Notes: generated from the sequence alone by a model not told the origin. A stretch of DNA of 64,000 bases from an uncultured Actinomycetes bacterium (GCA_903825035.1 CAIJYV010000026.1:1-64000), one strand, 5' to 3'; positions 1 to 10,126 are shown, counted from the first letter of the stretch. Numbers and translations are program-made.

Positions 1-450
1 CACGATTTCCACCCGCTCATTGGCGATTACCTTCGTAACGAAGGTGAGGGGAACCAAATAGCCCGTATCGAGCACTAAGAGGTCGCTCGCCGGCATCTCT
101 TCGACGAGGGTTACTCGACCTCGCTCTACGCCCTCTTGGTCAACGACCACGGCGTTAAAGAGCTCGTCAATCCAAATGGCCTCATCATCTTCGAGGCGAG
201 TAGCCGATAAGACCGTTCCGCGCCACCGTTCCGACCCATTTCGATCAGTGATCTCTTGGAAGGTCACGAGGAACTTATCCTGGTGGGCGCCGCTGGTCAC
301 TACGGTCAGTGGGCCCTTTTCGCTCAAGAGTTGCGAGCCGGGGTCGAGTCGTTCGAGTCGATCGGTCCACAGGTCAACAATGACCTGCCCTTTTAAACCG
401 TGAGCCTTAACTATGCGACCCACCTCGAGCGTTTGCCGCTCGTCGGTCAT
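1..450 (-). CDS. rimM: Ribosome maturation factor RimM (C-terminus beyond left edge)
   Basis: Own translation from ATG at 450: MTDERQTLEVGRIVKAHGLKGQVIVDLWTDRLERLDPGSQL...; typical RimM N-terminus; next to khpA and rpsP. Not in ORF track because it is truncated. Confidence 0.87.
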   Translation of the reverse strand, partial: MTDERQTLEVGRIVKAHGLKGQVIVDLWTDRLERLDPGSQLLSEKGPLTVVTSGAHQDKFLVTFQEITDRNGSERWRGTVLSATRLEDDEAIWIDELFNAVVVDQEGVERGRVTLVEEMPASDLLVLDTGYLVPLTFVTKVIANERVEIV

Positions 451-452
451 GA

Positions 453-761
453 CTAGTCGACGATGTCGACTGAGGTGGTTACCCCGTCGCGAGCGCCGGC
501 TGCGGCAACGAGTGCGCGAATGGCCTGAGCGGTACGACCGCGTCGACCAATGATGCGACCCATGTCATCGCCACCAACCTGGAGCGAGAGAACAACCTTG
601 CCCGAACGGTTCGAAGTGGAAACAGAAACGGCACCCTTGTCGTCACAGAGTGACTGAGCGATGTACTCAAGTGTCGCTACCGCGGTGTCCGCGGAAGCTT
701 CCTCGTCGTAGGAGTCAACTGCGTTGACGTCGCCGTCAACGTAGTCGTTTATCTCGCTCAC
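453..761 (-). CDS. khpA: KH-domain RNA-binding protein KhpA
   Basis: GRIIGRRGRTAQAIRALV KH GxxG loop; rpsP-khpA-rimM order. Confidence 0.9.
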   Translation of the reverse strand: MSEINDYVDGDVNAVDSYDEEASADTAVATLEYIAQSLCDDKGAVSVSTSNRSGKVVLSLQVGGDDMGRIIGRRGRTAQAIRALVAAAGARDGVTTSVDIVD

Positions 762-1045
762 TTGGCGGCCTTCGCCGCCTCAAAGGCGTCTAGTGCGCCG
801 CTAGTCTTCAAGATCTTGGCAACGCGCTCAGTAGGCTGGGCGCCGTTGCGCAACCAAGCTACTGCCTTGTCGTTGTCAATCTTGAGGACCGTCTCGGGAT
901 TCGCTGCACTAAGCCCGCGGGGCTCGTAGGTGCCAATGATCTCGAGAAAGGCGCCTGAACGTGCACGGCGGCTTTCTGCAGCAACCACACGATAGGTGGG
1001 TTGCTTCTTTTTGCCCATGCGCACTAAGCGAAGTTTTACAGCCAC
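758..1045 (-). CDS. rpsP: 30S ribosomal protein bS16
   Basis: MAVKLRLVRMGKKKQPTYRVVAAESR; GTG start with upstream GAAGGGA. Confidence 0.95.
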   Translation of the reverse strand: MAVKLRLVRMGKKKQPTYRVVAAESRRARSGAFLEIIGTYEPRGLSAANPETVLKIDNDKAVAWLRNGAQPTERVAKILKTSGALDAFEAAKAAK

Positions 1046-1109
1046 GTCGAAATTCCCTTCAAACCGGCGGTTCGGTCTCGAACCGGGCCAGATACCTGAA
1101 TTGAAGAGT

Positions 1110-2597
1110 TTAGCGCTGTTTGGGAGGGGTCACCCTCCCGCCCTTCTTTTTCTTGTTGTTTCGCCCACCGGCCGGGGGATTAGCCCGCTGACCGGCCTGC
1201 ATTCCGGCGCTGAGCGCCTCGAGACCCGCTGGAACCTCGGCTCCACGGGCCATCTGGGCCCTCGAGAGGGCGCCCGAGATCTTGCCCATACCGGGCACCT
1301 GGGGCATCGCCCCACCGCCCATCTGCTTCATCATCTTCTTCATTTGGGTGAACTGATTGAGCAGTTGGTTAACTGCAGTAACCGACGAGCCAGAGCCCCG
1401 AGCGATTCGGGTGCGGCGAGAGCCGTCAATAATGACTGGGTTCTGGCGCTCGATGACGGTCATTGACTGAATGATCGCCTCGATCTTGTTCAATTGTCCC
1501 TCGTCAACGTTGTTCGCGGCGCTGCGCATCTCTTTGCTCATGCCGGGCATCATCTTCATTAGCCCACCCAGCGAACCCATCTTGCGAATTTGATTGAGTT
1601 GGGTCATAAAGTCATCCAGGGTGAACTCGCCACTCATCATCCGTGATGCTTGAGCGGCGGCGACTTCGGGATCGACGTTTCTCTCGGCCTGTTCGATGAG
1701 GGTGAGAACATCGCCCATACCCAAAATTCGCGAGGCCATCCTGTCGGGGTAAAAGAGATCGAAGTCGGTGATCTTTTCACCGGTGGCGGCAAAGACCACT
1801 GGACGGCCTACTACCCCACGCGCAGACAACACCGCACCACCGCGCGCGTCGTAGTCGAGCTTGGTGACAATGATTCCCGATAGCGCGAGGGTGTCGTGGA
1901 AGGCCTTGGCGGTGTGTACGGCGTCTTGACCGGTGACCGAATCAATGACCAAGAAGGTGTAATCCGGCTCGGTGACTTTAGAGATTTTCTTAACCTCGTC
2001 CATCAACTCGCGGTCGATGCTCAATCGGCCCGCGGTGTCAATGATGACTACATCTCGACCAATGCGAGTGGCCTCCTTAAGACCCTTCTTCGCGACATCA
2101 ACTGGGTTCGAGGTATCAGAGTAAACATCCACGCCAATAGAGCGGCCGAGGACTCGAAGTTGCTCCACGGCGGCGGGACGCTGGAGGTCTGCGGCGATGA
2201 GGTAGGGTTGGCGCCCTTGTTGTTTAAACCAGTTCGCGAGTTTGGCGGCCGTGGTTGTCTTACCAGCACCCTGGAGACCCGCCAGGAGAATTACCGTTGG
2301 TGGCTTCGAGGCGTAGGTGACCTTCAGCGCTTCCCCACCGAGAACTTCCACTAACTGCTCGTGAACGGCCTTGATTACTTGCTGACCCGGGCTCAGCGAC
2401 TGGGAAAGGGCTTCGCCCTGGAGACGTTCGCGAACCGCTGAAACGAAGGCGGTCGTGACCGACAGCTCAACGTCCGCTTCGAGTAGAGCTTGGCGAACGT
2501 CAGCGAGTGCCGCATCGAGGTCAGCGTCACTCAGGCGACCGCGCGAACGCAATCCCGAGGAGATTTTTTCGAGACGGTCAGAGAGTGCGTCGAACAT
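1110..2597 (-). CDS. ffh: Signal recognition particle GTPase Ffh
   Basis: LQGAGKTTTAAKLA, DTAGRL, TKLDYDARGGA, C-terminal Met-rich M domain. Confidence 0.96.
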   Translation of the reverse strand: MFDALSDRLEKISSGLRSRGRLSDADLDAALADVRQALLEADVELSVTTAFVSAVRERLQGEALSQSLSPGQQVIKAVHEQLVEVLGGEALKVTYASKPPTVILLAGLQGAGKTTTAAKLANWFKQQGRQPYLIAADLQRPAAVEQLRVLGRSIGVDVYSDTSNPVDVAKKGLKEATRIGRDVVIIDTAGRLSIDRELMDEVKKISKVTEPDYTFLVIDSVTGQDAVHTAKAFHDTLALSGIIVTKLDYDARGGAVLSARGVVGRPVVFAATGEKITDFDLFYPDRMASRILGMGDVLTLIEQAERNVDPEVAAAQASRMMSGEFTLDDFMTQLNQIRKMGSLGGLMKMMPGMSKEMRSAANNVDEGQLNKIEAIIQSMTVIERQNPVIIDGSRRTRIARGSGSSVTAVNQLLNQFTQMKKMMKQMGGGAMPQVPGMGKISGALSRAQMARGAEVPAGLEALSAGMQAGQRANPPAGGRNNKKKKGGRVTPPKQR

Positions 2598-2603
2598 GGA
2601 ACG

Positions 2604-2609
2604 AGATTA
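2604..2609 (-). promoter_or_regulatory. Putative leaderless -10 (TAATCT) of ffh
   Basis: TAATCT-CGTTCC-ATG in the 15-bp ftsY-ffh gap. Confidence 0.5.
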
Positions 2610-2612
2610 GTC

Positions 2613-3638
2613 CTAGGCGCCGAGAAGCGAGTCCACGAAGGCCTCAGGCTCAAAAGTCACTAGGTCATCGACCCCTTCGCCCACGCCAATGAACTTGACC
2701 GGAATTCCCAGCTCTCGTTCAATCGCCACGACGATGCCTCCGCGGGCGGTACCGTCGAGTTTGGTGAGGACAATGCCCGTTACCCCGGCACTGGCTAAAA
2801 ACTCCTTGGCCTGACTGAGAGCATTCTGCCCGGTCGTTGCGTCCAGCACTAAGAAAGTCTCGACGACTTCTCCCGGTGAGCGATCAGCAATGCGGCGCAC
2901 CTTGGCCAGTTCATCAAGCAGGTTGGTCGAATTGGCCCGTCGTCCGGCGGTGTCGGCGAGAACAAGATCAAACTTACGAGCGAAGGCTCGACCAATCGCG
3001 TCGTGCACTACCGAACCCGGGTCCGCTCCTTCGCTAGCGCGAACGATGTCTGATCCAGTGCGTTCGGCCCACTGGGCCAGTTGGTCGGCCGCGGCCGCTC
3101 GAAAGGTATCTCCCGCGGCCAAGATGATGCTTCGGCCCGCTTGGCGTTGTTGTTGGGCGAGTTTGCCAATTGTCGTGGTTTTGCCCACTCCGTTTACGCC
3201 AACGAAGAGCCAAACCGGCACGTGGTCAGCCTGGGCCGAAGTCTTCACGCTGCGTTCGCGATCCAAATTCGCCAGCAATTTGGAGCGCACGTGCTCGAGC
3301 ACCGATTGCCCCGAAGCAATGTCGCCCAGACTCTCGAGAATCTCTGTGGTGAGCGCTACTCCGACATCGGAACGAAGCAGGATCTCTTCGACAACTGAAA
3401 GGACCTCTGGGCTCGGAGACCCGGAGATTGATCGGAGACGATCAAAAACTCCTCGACTCGCTCCGAGCTTCGCCCCCAGTGTGGCCATTGTGGGACGCTC
3501 GTCCACCTCGGCGACGAGCAGCGAGGGCATGGCTTTGCGAGGCGCAGCGATTCTTGGGCCACGAGCTTTAAGAGAGCGGCGGCGCCAAGTAATAAACAAA
3601 ACAACGGCGACAACCACGCCAATTATTACGATGGTCAT
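2613..3638 (-). CDS. ftsY: Signal recognition particle receptor FtsY
   Basis: GVNGVGKTTTIGKLA, DTAGRR, TKLDGTARGG; N-terminal TM; overlaps smc stop. Confidence 0.95.
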   Translation of the reverse strand: MTIVIIGVVVAVVLFITWRRRSLKARGPRIAAPRKAMPSLLVAEVDERPTMATLGAKLGASRGVFDRLRSISGSPSPEVLSVVEEILLRSDVGVALTTEILESLGDIASGQSVLEHVRSKLLANLDRERSVKTSAQADHVPVWLFVGVNGVGKTTTIGKLAQQQRQAGRSIILAAGDTFRAAAADQLAQWAERTGSDIVRASEGADPGSVVHDAIGRAFARKFDLVLADTAGRRANSTNLLDELAKVRRIADRSPGEVVETFLVLDATTGQNALSQAKEFLASAGVTGIVLTKLDGTARGGIVVAIERELGIPVKFIGVGEGVDDLVTFEPEAFVDSLLGA

Positions 3639-6600
3639 TCAGTTCCCTCGACGGGAGGATTGAAGGGGCGCTCGGTAACCAACTTCTCTTCGGGCTCTTC
3701 TTTGACTTCAACAGCTCGCTTTACGCGCTGAGAGACAACCTTCGAACTCGCGCCCGGCACCATCGTCACTCCATAGAGCGCGTCGGCCGCTTCCATCGTC
3801 CGCTTCTGGTGGGTAACGATGACGAGCTGAGCCTCGTCGCGGAATTCGTCAACGAGCGCGATAAATCGCTGCAAGTTCACGTCGTCGAGGGCAGCCTCGA
3901 CCTCGTCCATCATGTAGAAGGGAGAGGGCCGCGAACGGAATACCGAGAAGAGGAAGGCCATGGCGGCCATTGAACGTTCTCCACCACTCAAGAGAGAAAT
4001 TCGGCGAACATTTCGACCCATCGGGCGAACCTCAATCTCGACTCCCGTATTCAAAGGGTCTTCGGGTTCAGTGAGAGTCAGTCGTCCGTGACCACCGGGG
4101 AATACTCGCCCGATGATGTCACTGAAGTGATTGTTCACGTCGGCGTAGGCCGAGGTGAAGGTCTGCATAATCTCGTCGTCCAGCGCTCGGATGACCTCGC
4201 GCAATTCTTGGGCCGAATGGCGAATATCGCTGACCTGGCGATCCAACTCGGTGTAGCGCTCTTCGAGTTCGGCCAACTCTTCTAGCGCCAATGGATTGAT
4301 GGGGCCCAACGAGGTGATCCGAGCCTCAAGTTCGCCCACTACCTGTTCGAGGTTGCCGCCTTCAGGGATTTCAATCTCTACTCGCGATAACGCACCAGGT
4401 TCCACGTTTAGGTCACGACGAATGGACTCGTGGAGATTGTCGATTTTGACAACCAGCTCGGCCTGCTCGATTTCGAACTTTCGCTTCGAATCTGACAACT
4501 CACTGAGACGAATTTCGGCGGCGTGCCTGGCGCGGCGAACTTCTTCTAGCTTGTCCGCCGAGGCACGGGTGGCTTCGAGTTGCTCTCGATAGGTGGAGTC
4601 CATTGCTTCTTGAGCCGCTTTGATCTCTTGGGTGGCCATAACCACCATCTGCGCGAGACGAGAGAGGGCCGCGAGGTCGAATTCGATTGCCTCACGGCGC
4701 TTTGCCGCTTCGGCACGCTCAGTCGAGCGACCCTCGAGGCGAGATTCAATTTCGCCACGGCGAGTTTCGATGATTCGACGACGCTCACCAAATTCAGCCT
4801 CACGACGTGACAAGCTGGTCGCCTGATTGACCGCACTTTCGCGACGAGTTTCAACCTCTTGCTTAGCGGCCTCGGCTACTTGAGCTCGGACGCTCGCATC
4901 ACTCACCGCTGCTTGCAGTGCGGGCAACTCGGTACGCAAAGTTCCCAGCTCTTGCTGCATTGGCACTATTTGGGTCGTTACGTCCGCGAGTTCTAACTCG
5001 AGTGTGGTGATGGCTTCGCCGAGTTCGTGGCTGGTCAAGCGGTGGCGTTCCAAGGCGGACTGATTACGCTCAAAGTCACTGCGCGCGGCGTTGAGCGCAT
5101 TGAGGGCGTTGGTCAAGCGCAGGCGGGCCTGGCTCGCTGAGGCGTCATCAAGTTCACGTTGCTCAGACACTCGGGTGAGTTCGAGTGCGCCATCTCGAGC
5201 GGCACGCTCAGCCTCTTCAACGGTTCCTCGAGTCACCACAGCACGACCAGAGGCGACTCGCCAACCCGCTGAGGAGAAGCGGTCTCCATCGGCGGTAACA
5301 ACGACCATCTCCGGGTTGGCCAAGGCAACTTCAATGCCTGATTCCCAATTATCGGCGACGAACGCCCGGGCGAAGAGTGCGTCTAGAACGCGGGTGACGT
5401 GTGCGGGCGCTCCGGCGCGGGCGCGAACCTTTTCGCGTAGCGAAACCGTTCCTGCGGGCGCGGCGTTGATTCGGATTTCGTGCTCGCTGATAGGCAAGAT
5501 GAGCCCAGCGCCACCTTCGCGGCGCAGAGCCTCGAGGGCCTTGCGGGCCGATTGCTTACCGTCAACGACCATGGCGCCAACGCTCGCCCCAGCGGCTGAT
5601 TCAACGGCACGCTCCCAATTAGCGTCAATATCAATTAGATCGAGGAAGGCTCCGAGCACGCCTTCGAGGTTGCCAATGATGGCCCGTCCACCCGCTCCAG
5701 AAAATTCATCGAGCGCTCGAGCTAATGCTTCGGCGCGAGCTTGTGTACGCGCGGCGACTTCGGTAGCACTGCGCAGGGCCAGGTCACTCGCTTCGCGCTT
5801 TCGCTCCTCATCCACCGCGTGATTTTCTGCGGTGCGCACCTCTTGTTCGGCCGCTTCGAGGCGAGATCCAATCGCGTCGTGTTCAGCCTCGGCGTTGGAA
5901 AAGCCAGTGACCGCCAGTGCGTGGCGCTCACGGGTTTCGTGTAGACGGGCATTCGCACGTTCTTGTTGTTCGTGCAATGAGTTGATCGAACGCTCCAGCA
6001 AAGCCAAGCGTGACTGCATGCTGGCGAGCGCTACTTCGTCACTTTCGAGCGATTGATTGGCGTAGGTGGTTTCGTAACTAGCGAGAGCGGCTTCGAACTC
6101 GGCGACCGCGTTCGTGACACCTTGGCGCATGGTGGCCAGTTCGCGCTCTTCGACCGCTAGTTCTTCGAGGTCTACCTTCAATTTGGCGGCGTCGGCTTCG
6201 AGGGTCGCGATGACGTTCTCATCTGCCGAGGCAATGAGGGCCTGGCGAAGAGCTTTATCGCGCTCGTTAATAACCTGCGCTAACCCGCGCGAACGCTCAG
6301 AAAGACCTTGCAGGGTTCCGAGCGCCGAGGCCAAAGTCTCCTCGCGGCGAGAGGCCATCTCCGCGGCGGCGGCGGTGGCCTGGGCGTCGAGCGTTACCAC
6401 TTCGGCACGGAGTTTGCTTTCCGTCTCAGTGGAGCTACCGAGTTCGCGCTGGATTTCAGTTTGCCGGTTGGTGAAGACATCGAGTCGCTGACCGTAGAGG
6501 GCGTGGCGAGCGGCGCGAAGTTGCGAGTCAACCTCGGTAAAACTTTGCGCGGACGCAGCTTGGCGTTCGAGCGGGCGCATCTGACGACGTACCTCACGGA

Positions 6601-7183
6601 TGAGATCGCCGAGACGGTCGAGATTTTCCTTGGTCTGGTCGAGGCGGCGCTCTGCGCGCTCTTTACGACGACGGTGTTTAAGAACTCCCGCGGCCTCTTC
6701 GATCACCGCACGACGATTCTCGGGGTTCGAGTTCAAGATTGAGTCGAGCTGTCCTTGACCAATGATCATGTGTTGGTTGCGACCAACTCCAGAGTCGCTC
6801 AGGAGCTCTTGAATATCGAGCAATCGACAGGTGGTGCCATTAATCGCGTATTCGGATTCTCCCGTGCGAAAGAGTGTGCGCGAGATTGTTACTTCGGCGT
6901 TCTCGACGCCCAGTCGTCCGTCGGAGTTGTCGAGGGTGAGCGCTACTTCCGCGCGACCAAGAGCGGGCCGTGTGGCGGTTCCCATGAAGATGACGTCGTC
7001 CATCTTTCCCGATCGCAGTGACTTGGCGCTTTGCGCACCCAAGACCCACGTAACGGCATCGACGACGTTGGACTTTCCCGATCCGTTCGGCCCCACGACC
7101 GCCGTGACCCCGCGCTCGAGTTCGAGGACGGTGGCGTCAGCGAAGGACTTGAAGCCCTTCATGGATAATCGCTTCAGAAACAC
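3635..7183 (-). CDS. smc: Chromosome segregation protein SMC
   Basis: GPNGSGKSNVVDA Walker A, coiled coil/hinge, LLSGGERSMAAMAF signature, MDEVEAALDD. Confidence 0.96.
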   Translation of the reverse strand: MFLKRLSMKGFKSFADATVLELERGVTAVVGPNGSGKSNVVDAVTWVLGAQSAKSLRSGKMDDVIFMGTATRPALGRAEVALTLDNSDGRLGVENAEVTISRTLFRTGESEYAINGTTCRLLDIQELLSDSGVGRNQHMIIGQGQLDSILNSNPENRRAVIEEAAGVLKHRRRKERAERRLDQTKENLDRLGDLIREVRRQMRPLERQAASAQSFTEVDSQLRAARHALYGQRLDVFTNRQTEIQRELGSSTETESKLRAEVVTLDAQATAAAAEMASRREETLASALGTLQGLSERSRGLAQVINERDKALRQALIASADENVIATLEADAAKLKVDLEELAVEERELATMRQGVTNAVAEFEAALASYETTYANQSLESDEVALASMQSRLALLERSINSLHEQQERANARLHETRERHALAVTGFSNAEAEHDAIGSRLEAAEQEVRTAENHAVDEERKREASDLALRSATEVAARTQARAEALARALDEFSGAGGRAIIGNLEGVLGAFLDLIDIDANWERAVESAAGASVGAMVVDGKQSARKALEALRREGGAGLILPISEHEIRINAAPAGTVSLREKVRARAGAPAHVTRVLDALFARAFVADNWESGIEVALANPEMVVVTADGDRFSSAGWRVASGRAVVTRGTVEEAERAARDGALELTRVSEQRELDDASASQARLRLTNALNALNAARSDFERNQSALERHRLTSHELGEAITTLELELADVTTQIVPMQQELGTLRTELPALQAAVSDASVRAQVAEAAKQEVETRRESAVNQATSLSRREAEFGERRRIIETRRGEIESRLEGRSTERAEAAKRREAIEFDLAALSRLAQMVVMATQEIKAAQEAMDSTYREQLEATRASADKLEEVRRARHAAEIRLSELSDSKRKFEIEQAELVVKIDNLHESIRRDLNVEPGALSRVEIEIPEGGNLEQVVGELEARITSLGPINPLALEELAELEERYTELDRQVSDIRHSAQELREVIRALDDEIMQTFTSAYADVNNHFSDIIGRVFPGGHGRLTLTEPEDPLNTGVEIEVRPMGRNVRRISLLSGGERSMAAMAFLFSVFRSRPSPFYMMDEVEAALDDVNLQRFIALVDEFRDEAQLVIVTHQKRTMEAADALYGVTMVPGASSKVVSQRVKRAVEVKEEPEEKLVTERPFNPPVEGTE

Positions 7184-7189
7184 GGAAAG

Positions 7190-7195
7190 ACGCTA
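7190..7195 (-). promoter_or_regulatory. Putative leaderless -10 (TAGCGT) of smc
   Basis: TAGCGT-CTTTCC-GTG. Confidence 0.5.
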
Positions 7196-7216
7196 GCAAG
7201 TAGAGAGACCAGGGCC

Positions 7217-8116
7217 CTAGGCCTGGCACTTCTCACAGAAATAGGTGTCGTGGGTCTTGCTGGTAACGCGCTTAATTGGGGCCCGGCACTGGAAGCAGGG
7301 CTGACCCTCGCGCTTGAAGACTTGGACAAATTTCTGGTAGCTGCCGGCCTTGCCGTAGGGGTCAGTCCAGGGCGCGTCCTCGAAACTGGTGCCCTCGTGC
7401 TTGATGGCGTCAGCGATAATTTCCAGGAAACTGCGATGGAGGCGACGAATTTCGATGGTGGTAAGACTTTCCGCTGAGCGAGTGGGGTGCAGACCCGCCG
7501 AGAACAAGATTTCGTCTGCGTAGAGGTCTCCGAGACCGGAGAAAATACGCTCGTCGGTGAGGACTTCGACGAGTGGCGTTGTGCGCGAACGCATCACGGC
7601 CGCAAATCGGTCCCAACCGATTTGGTCTTCAATCGCGTCAATGCCCACGTCGGCCAATTCATTGATGGCCTTGCGCAGCGCTAGCCCATCGCCGCCAACA
7701 CTCAGTCGAGCGAATTTAGAGACTTCGGCTCCTTCGCCCTCGACCGGTGGTTTGGCCACGTAGGCCCGGGCGTCGCCCTTGGGGTCAACGACGCGCAACT
7801 CCCCCGTCGTATCAAAACTAATGACCAGTTGAGTGAATTTGGGCTTGGTCACCTTGGCAGTCGCGGCCATGAGAATCTGACCCGAACCGGCGTTGAGCAC
7901 GAGACGGTGTCCGTTGTCCAAGAGAAAAACCAGGTTGCGGCCAAGGCGCTGGGCCTCTTTGATCGCGTGTCCTTCTAGTGCGGTGCGAAATTCCTTTGCG
8001 CTCTTGTGAGGCTTGACTAATTTGCCCACGGTAACGGTAGCCAGTTTTACGCGACGACCAACGAGGTCACGCTGCAACACGCTACGCATGGTTTCTACTT
8101 CGGGAATTTCATTCAT
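7217..8116 (-). CDS. Divergent Fpg/Nei-family DNA glycosylase homologue (MutM-like, hallmark residues altered)
   Basis: MNEIPEVETMRSVLQRDL, H2TH-like SGLGDLYADEILFSAGLHP, zinc finger CFQC...CEKC; ATGA overlap with rnc. Canonical Pro2 is Asn. Confidence 0.85.
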   Translation of the reverse strand: MNEIPEVETMRSVLQRDLVGRRVKLATVTVGKLVKPHKSAKEFRTALEGHAIKEAQRLGRNLVFLLDNGHRLVLNAGSGQILMAATAKVTKPKFTQLVISFDTTGELRVVDPKGDARAYVAKPPVEGEGAEVSKFARLSVGGDGLALRKAINELADVGIDAIEDQIGWDRFAAVMRSRTTPLVEVLTDERIFSGLGDLYADEILFSAGLHPTRSAESLTTIEIRRLHRSFLEIIADAIKHEGTSFEDAPWTDPYGKAGSYQKFVQVFKREGQPCFQCRAPIKRVTSKTHDTYFCEKCQA

Positions 8117-8799
8117 TGATTTTTCTCATTCCATGCCGTGAGTGCAGCTTGCACCTCGGCACTCTTTCTCGATGTTCCCTGACCGGAAGCCACAACTTCG
8201 CCACCGATCAAGACGTGGGCGACGAACTGAACCGCGTGGCTCGGTCCGTCAGCGGTTACTTCATAATCGGGTTGACCAAGCCCGTGCGATTCAGACCACT
8301 TGCGTAATTGGGCCTTGGGGTCGGCGTGCGTGGGGTGCGCGAGCGCTTCAGCAATCGTCTCGCCCATGAGAGTAAGAACGACTTGGCTGGTGTGTTCGAG
8401 ACCTCGCTCGAGGAACACGGCCGCCGTCACCGCTTCGAAGGCATCTGCGAGAATCGAGTCTCGTTCGCGTCCACCTTCGCGCTCGACACCCTTGTTGACG
8501 CGCAGCAAACGGCCGAGATCTAATTCGCGAGCCAAGCGTGCGAGCGCCGCCTCATTGACCACCTGAGAGCGCGCAATGGTGGCCTCACCCTCGTCAATTG
8601 AGGCGTAAGCACTAAAGAGGTGTTGTGCGACGATCAAGTCAACTACTGCGTCGCCGAGGAATTCCAGGCGCTCGTTAGAAGTCGTGTGGTGCTCCTTGGC
8701 GTAGCTCGAATGAGTGAGGGCAATGGCGAGTACTTCACTCTCCTCGCTCACTCCCAATCGAGCGCAGATCTCGGTAGTAGACACGGTCAGCAGGACCAC
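8113..8799 (-). CDS. rnc: Ribonuclease III
   Basis: NERLEFLGDAVVDL, GGRERDSILADAFEAV, C-terminal dsRBD; exact start uncertain. Confidence 0.94.
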   Translation of the reverse strand: MVLLTVSTTEICARLGVSEESEVLAIALTHSSYAKEHHTTSNERLEFLGDAVVDLIVAQHLFSAYASIDEGEATIARSQVVNEAALARLARELDLGRLLRVNKGVEREGGRERDSILADAFEAVTAAVFLERGLEHTSQVVLTLMGETIAEALAHPTHADPKAQLRKWSESHGLGQPDYEVTADGPSHAVQFVAHVLIGGEVVASGQGTSRKSAEVQAALTAWNEKNQ

Positions 8800-8805
8800 A
8801 GGCTC

Positions 8806-9078
8806 CTACGCGGCCAACTTGGCCGCAACGTAGTCAACGGCCTCTTGGACGGTGGTGAGGCCTTCGAGGTCCTCGTCGTCAATGTGGAATTCGCCCACGA
8901 TAGGGGTCAGCTGCTCTTCGATGGCCTCAACGAGCTCGATGAGAGCCAAGGAGTCAGCGCCCAAGGAGGCGAAACTCGCCGAAGGGTCGATGTCGCTGGG
9001 TGACTTTTCGAGGATCTCGGCCAGCTGGACCTTAACTAGTTCAGTGACGGCGTCACGAGACAGTGGTGAATCAGACAT
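8806..9078 (-). CDS. acpP: Acyl carrier protein
   Basis: GADSLALIELVEAIE phosphopantetheine site; start at 9078 (MSDSPLS) preceded by GAGGAGAAG. Confidence 0.92.
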   Translation of the reverse strand: MSDSPLSRDAVTELVKVQLAEILEKSPSDIDPSASFASLGADSLALIELVEAIEEQLTPIVGEFHIDDEDLEGLTTVQEAVDYVAAKLAA

Positions 9079-9137
9079 ACTTCTTCTCCTCAAGTTGTAG
9101 TAAACAGCCTACTTTGAAACCACTGCAGCGTGCTGGT

Positions 9138-10124
9138 TTAGCCCTCTTGATCAGGACGAATGGCAAGTCGCATCTTGTTGACGACTCCCGCTTTGTCCAT
9201 TTCGTCCGCCACCCGCATCGCATTCATGATTGCGGTCGCGTTCGAAGATCCGTGGGAAATAATGCAGATTCCCTCGAGTCCCAGCAGCATTGCCCCACCC
9301 TGATTCTCTGGGGTCAGCATGTTCATAATTGGCAGCAGGTAGGGAGCGAGAGTATCTCCCGCTTTTTTCGTACTCTCGTCGGTACCGACCGCTTGCAAGA
9401 GTGAGGTGAAGAGAAACTTCATCGATCCCTCGAGGGTCTTCAGAGCCACGTTGCCCGTAAATCCATCCGTTACGACCACGTCAACGGGCGAAGGGATGAG
9501 GTCACGCCCTTCAACGTTGCCAAAGAAGTTAAGGGACGAATCATTCGCCAAGAGTTCATGAGTCTCTTTTACCAGTGGGGTTCCCTTTGAGGACTCTTCG
9601 CCAATTGATAAGAGTCCAACCTTGGGCGAGGACAAATTGTGGTGCGCAGCCATGTAGGCACTCGCGAGCTTGGCGAACTGGACCAGCATTTCTGGCGTGC
9701 ACTCTGAGTTGGCGCCCGCGTCAACGAGCGCAGTGGGGTTGGTACCGGGATTAGGAATTGGAGTCACGATGCACGGACGAACCACTCCGGGCAGTCGACC
9801 CATACGCAATAACGCTGATGCCATAGTGGCTCCGGTGTTACCCGCCGAAACCATAGCGCTGGCCTTGCCGTCACGAACGAGTTCGGCGGCGCGAACGAGC
9901 GAAGAGTCCTTCTTTTTGCGAACTGAGGCACCCGGGTCGTCATCCATTTCAATGACTTCGGTGCAGGCGAAGACTTCGAAACCGGAAGTATCTCCCATGC
10001 GTTCGGGAACACCAACGAGAATTGCCTCGAGGCCGAGTTCTGCTTTTGCGCGTCGTGCGCCAGCAACTATTTCGCTAGGGGCGAAGTCGCCGCCCATGAC
10101 GTCAAGGGCGATGGGCAAGCCCAA
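9138..10124 (-). CDS. plsX: Phosphate acyltransferase PlsX
   Basis: IALDVMGGDFAPSEIVAGA, SAGNTGATMASALLRMGRLPGVVRP; TTG start. Confidence 0.94.
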   Translation of the reverse strand: MGLPIALDVMGGDFAPSEIVAGARRAKAELGLEAILVGVPERMGDTSGFEVFACTEVIEMDDDPGASVRKKKDSSLVRAAELVRDGKASAMVSAGNTGATMASALLRMGRLPGVVRPCIVTPIPNPGTNPTALVDAGANSECTPEMLVQFAKLASAYMAAHHNLSSPKVGLLSIGEESSKGTPLVKETHELLANDSSLNFFGNVEGRDLIPSPVDVVVTDGFTGNVALKTLEGSMKFLFTSLLQAVGTDESTKKAGDTLAPYLLPIMNMLTPENQGGAMLLGLEGICIISHGSSNATAIMNAMRVADEMDKAGVVNKMRLAIRPDQEG

Positions 10125-10126
10125 GA

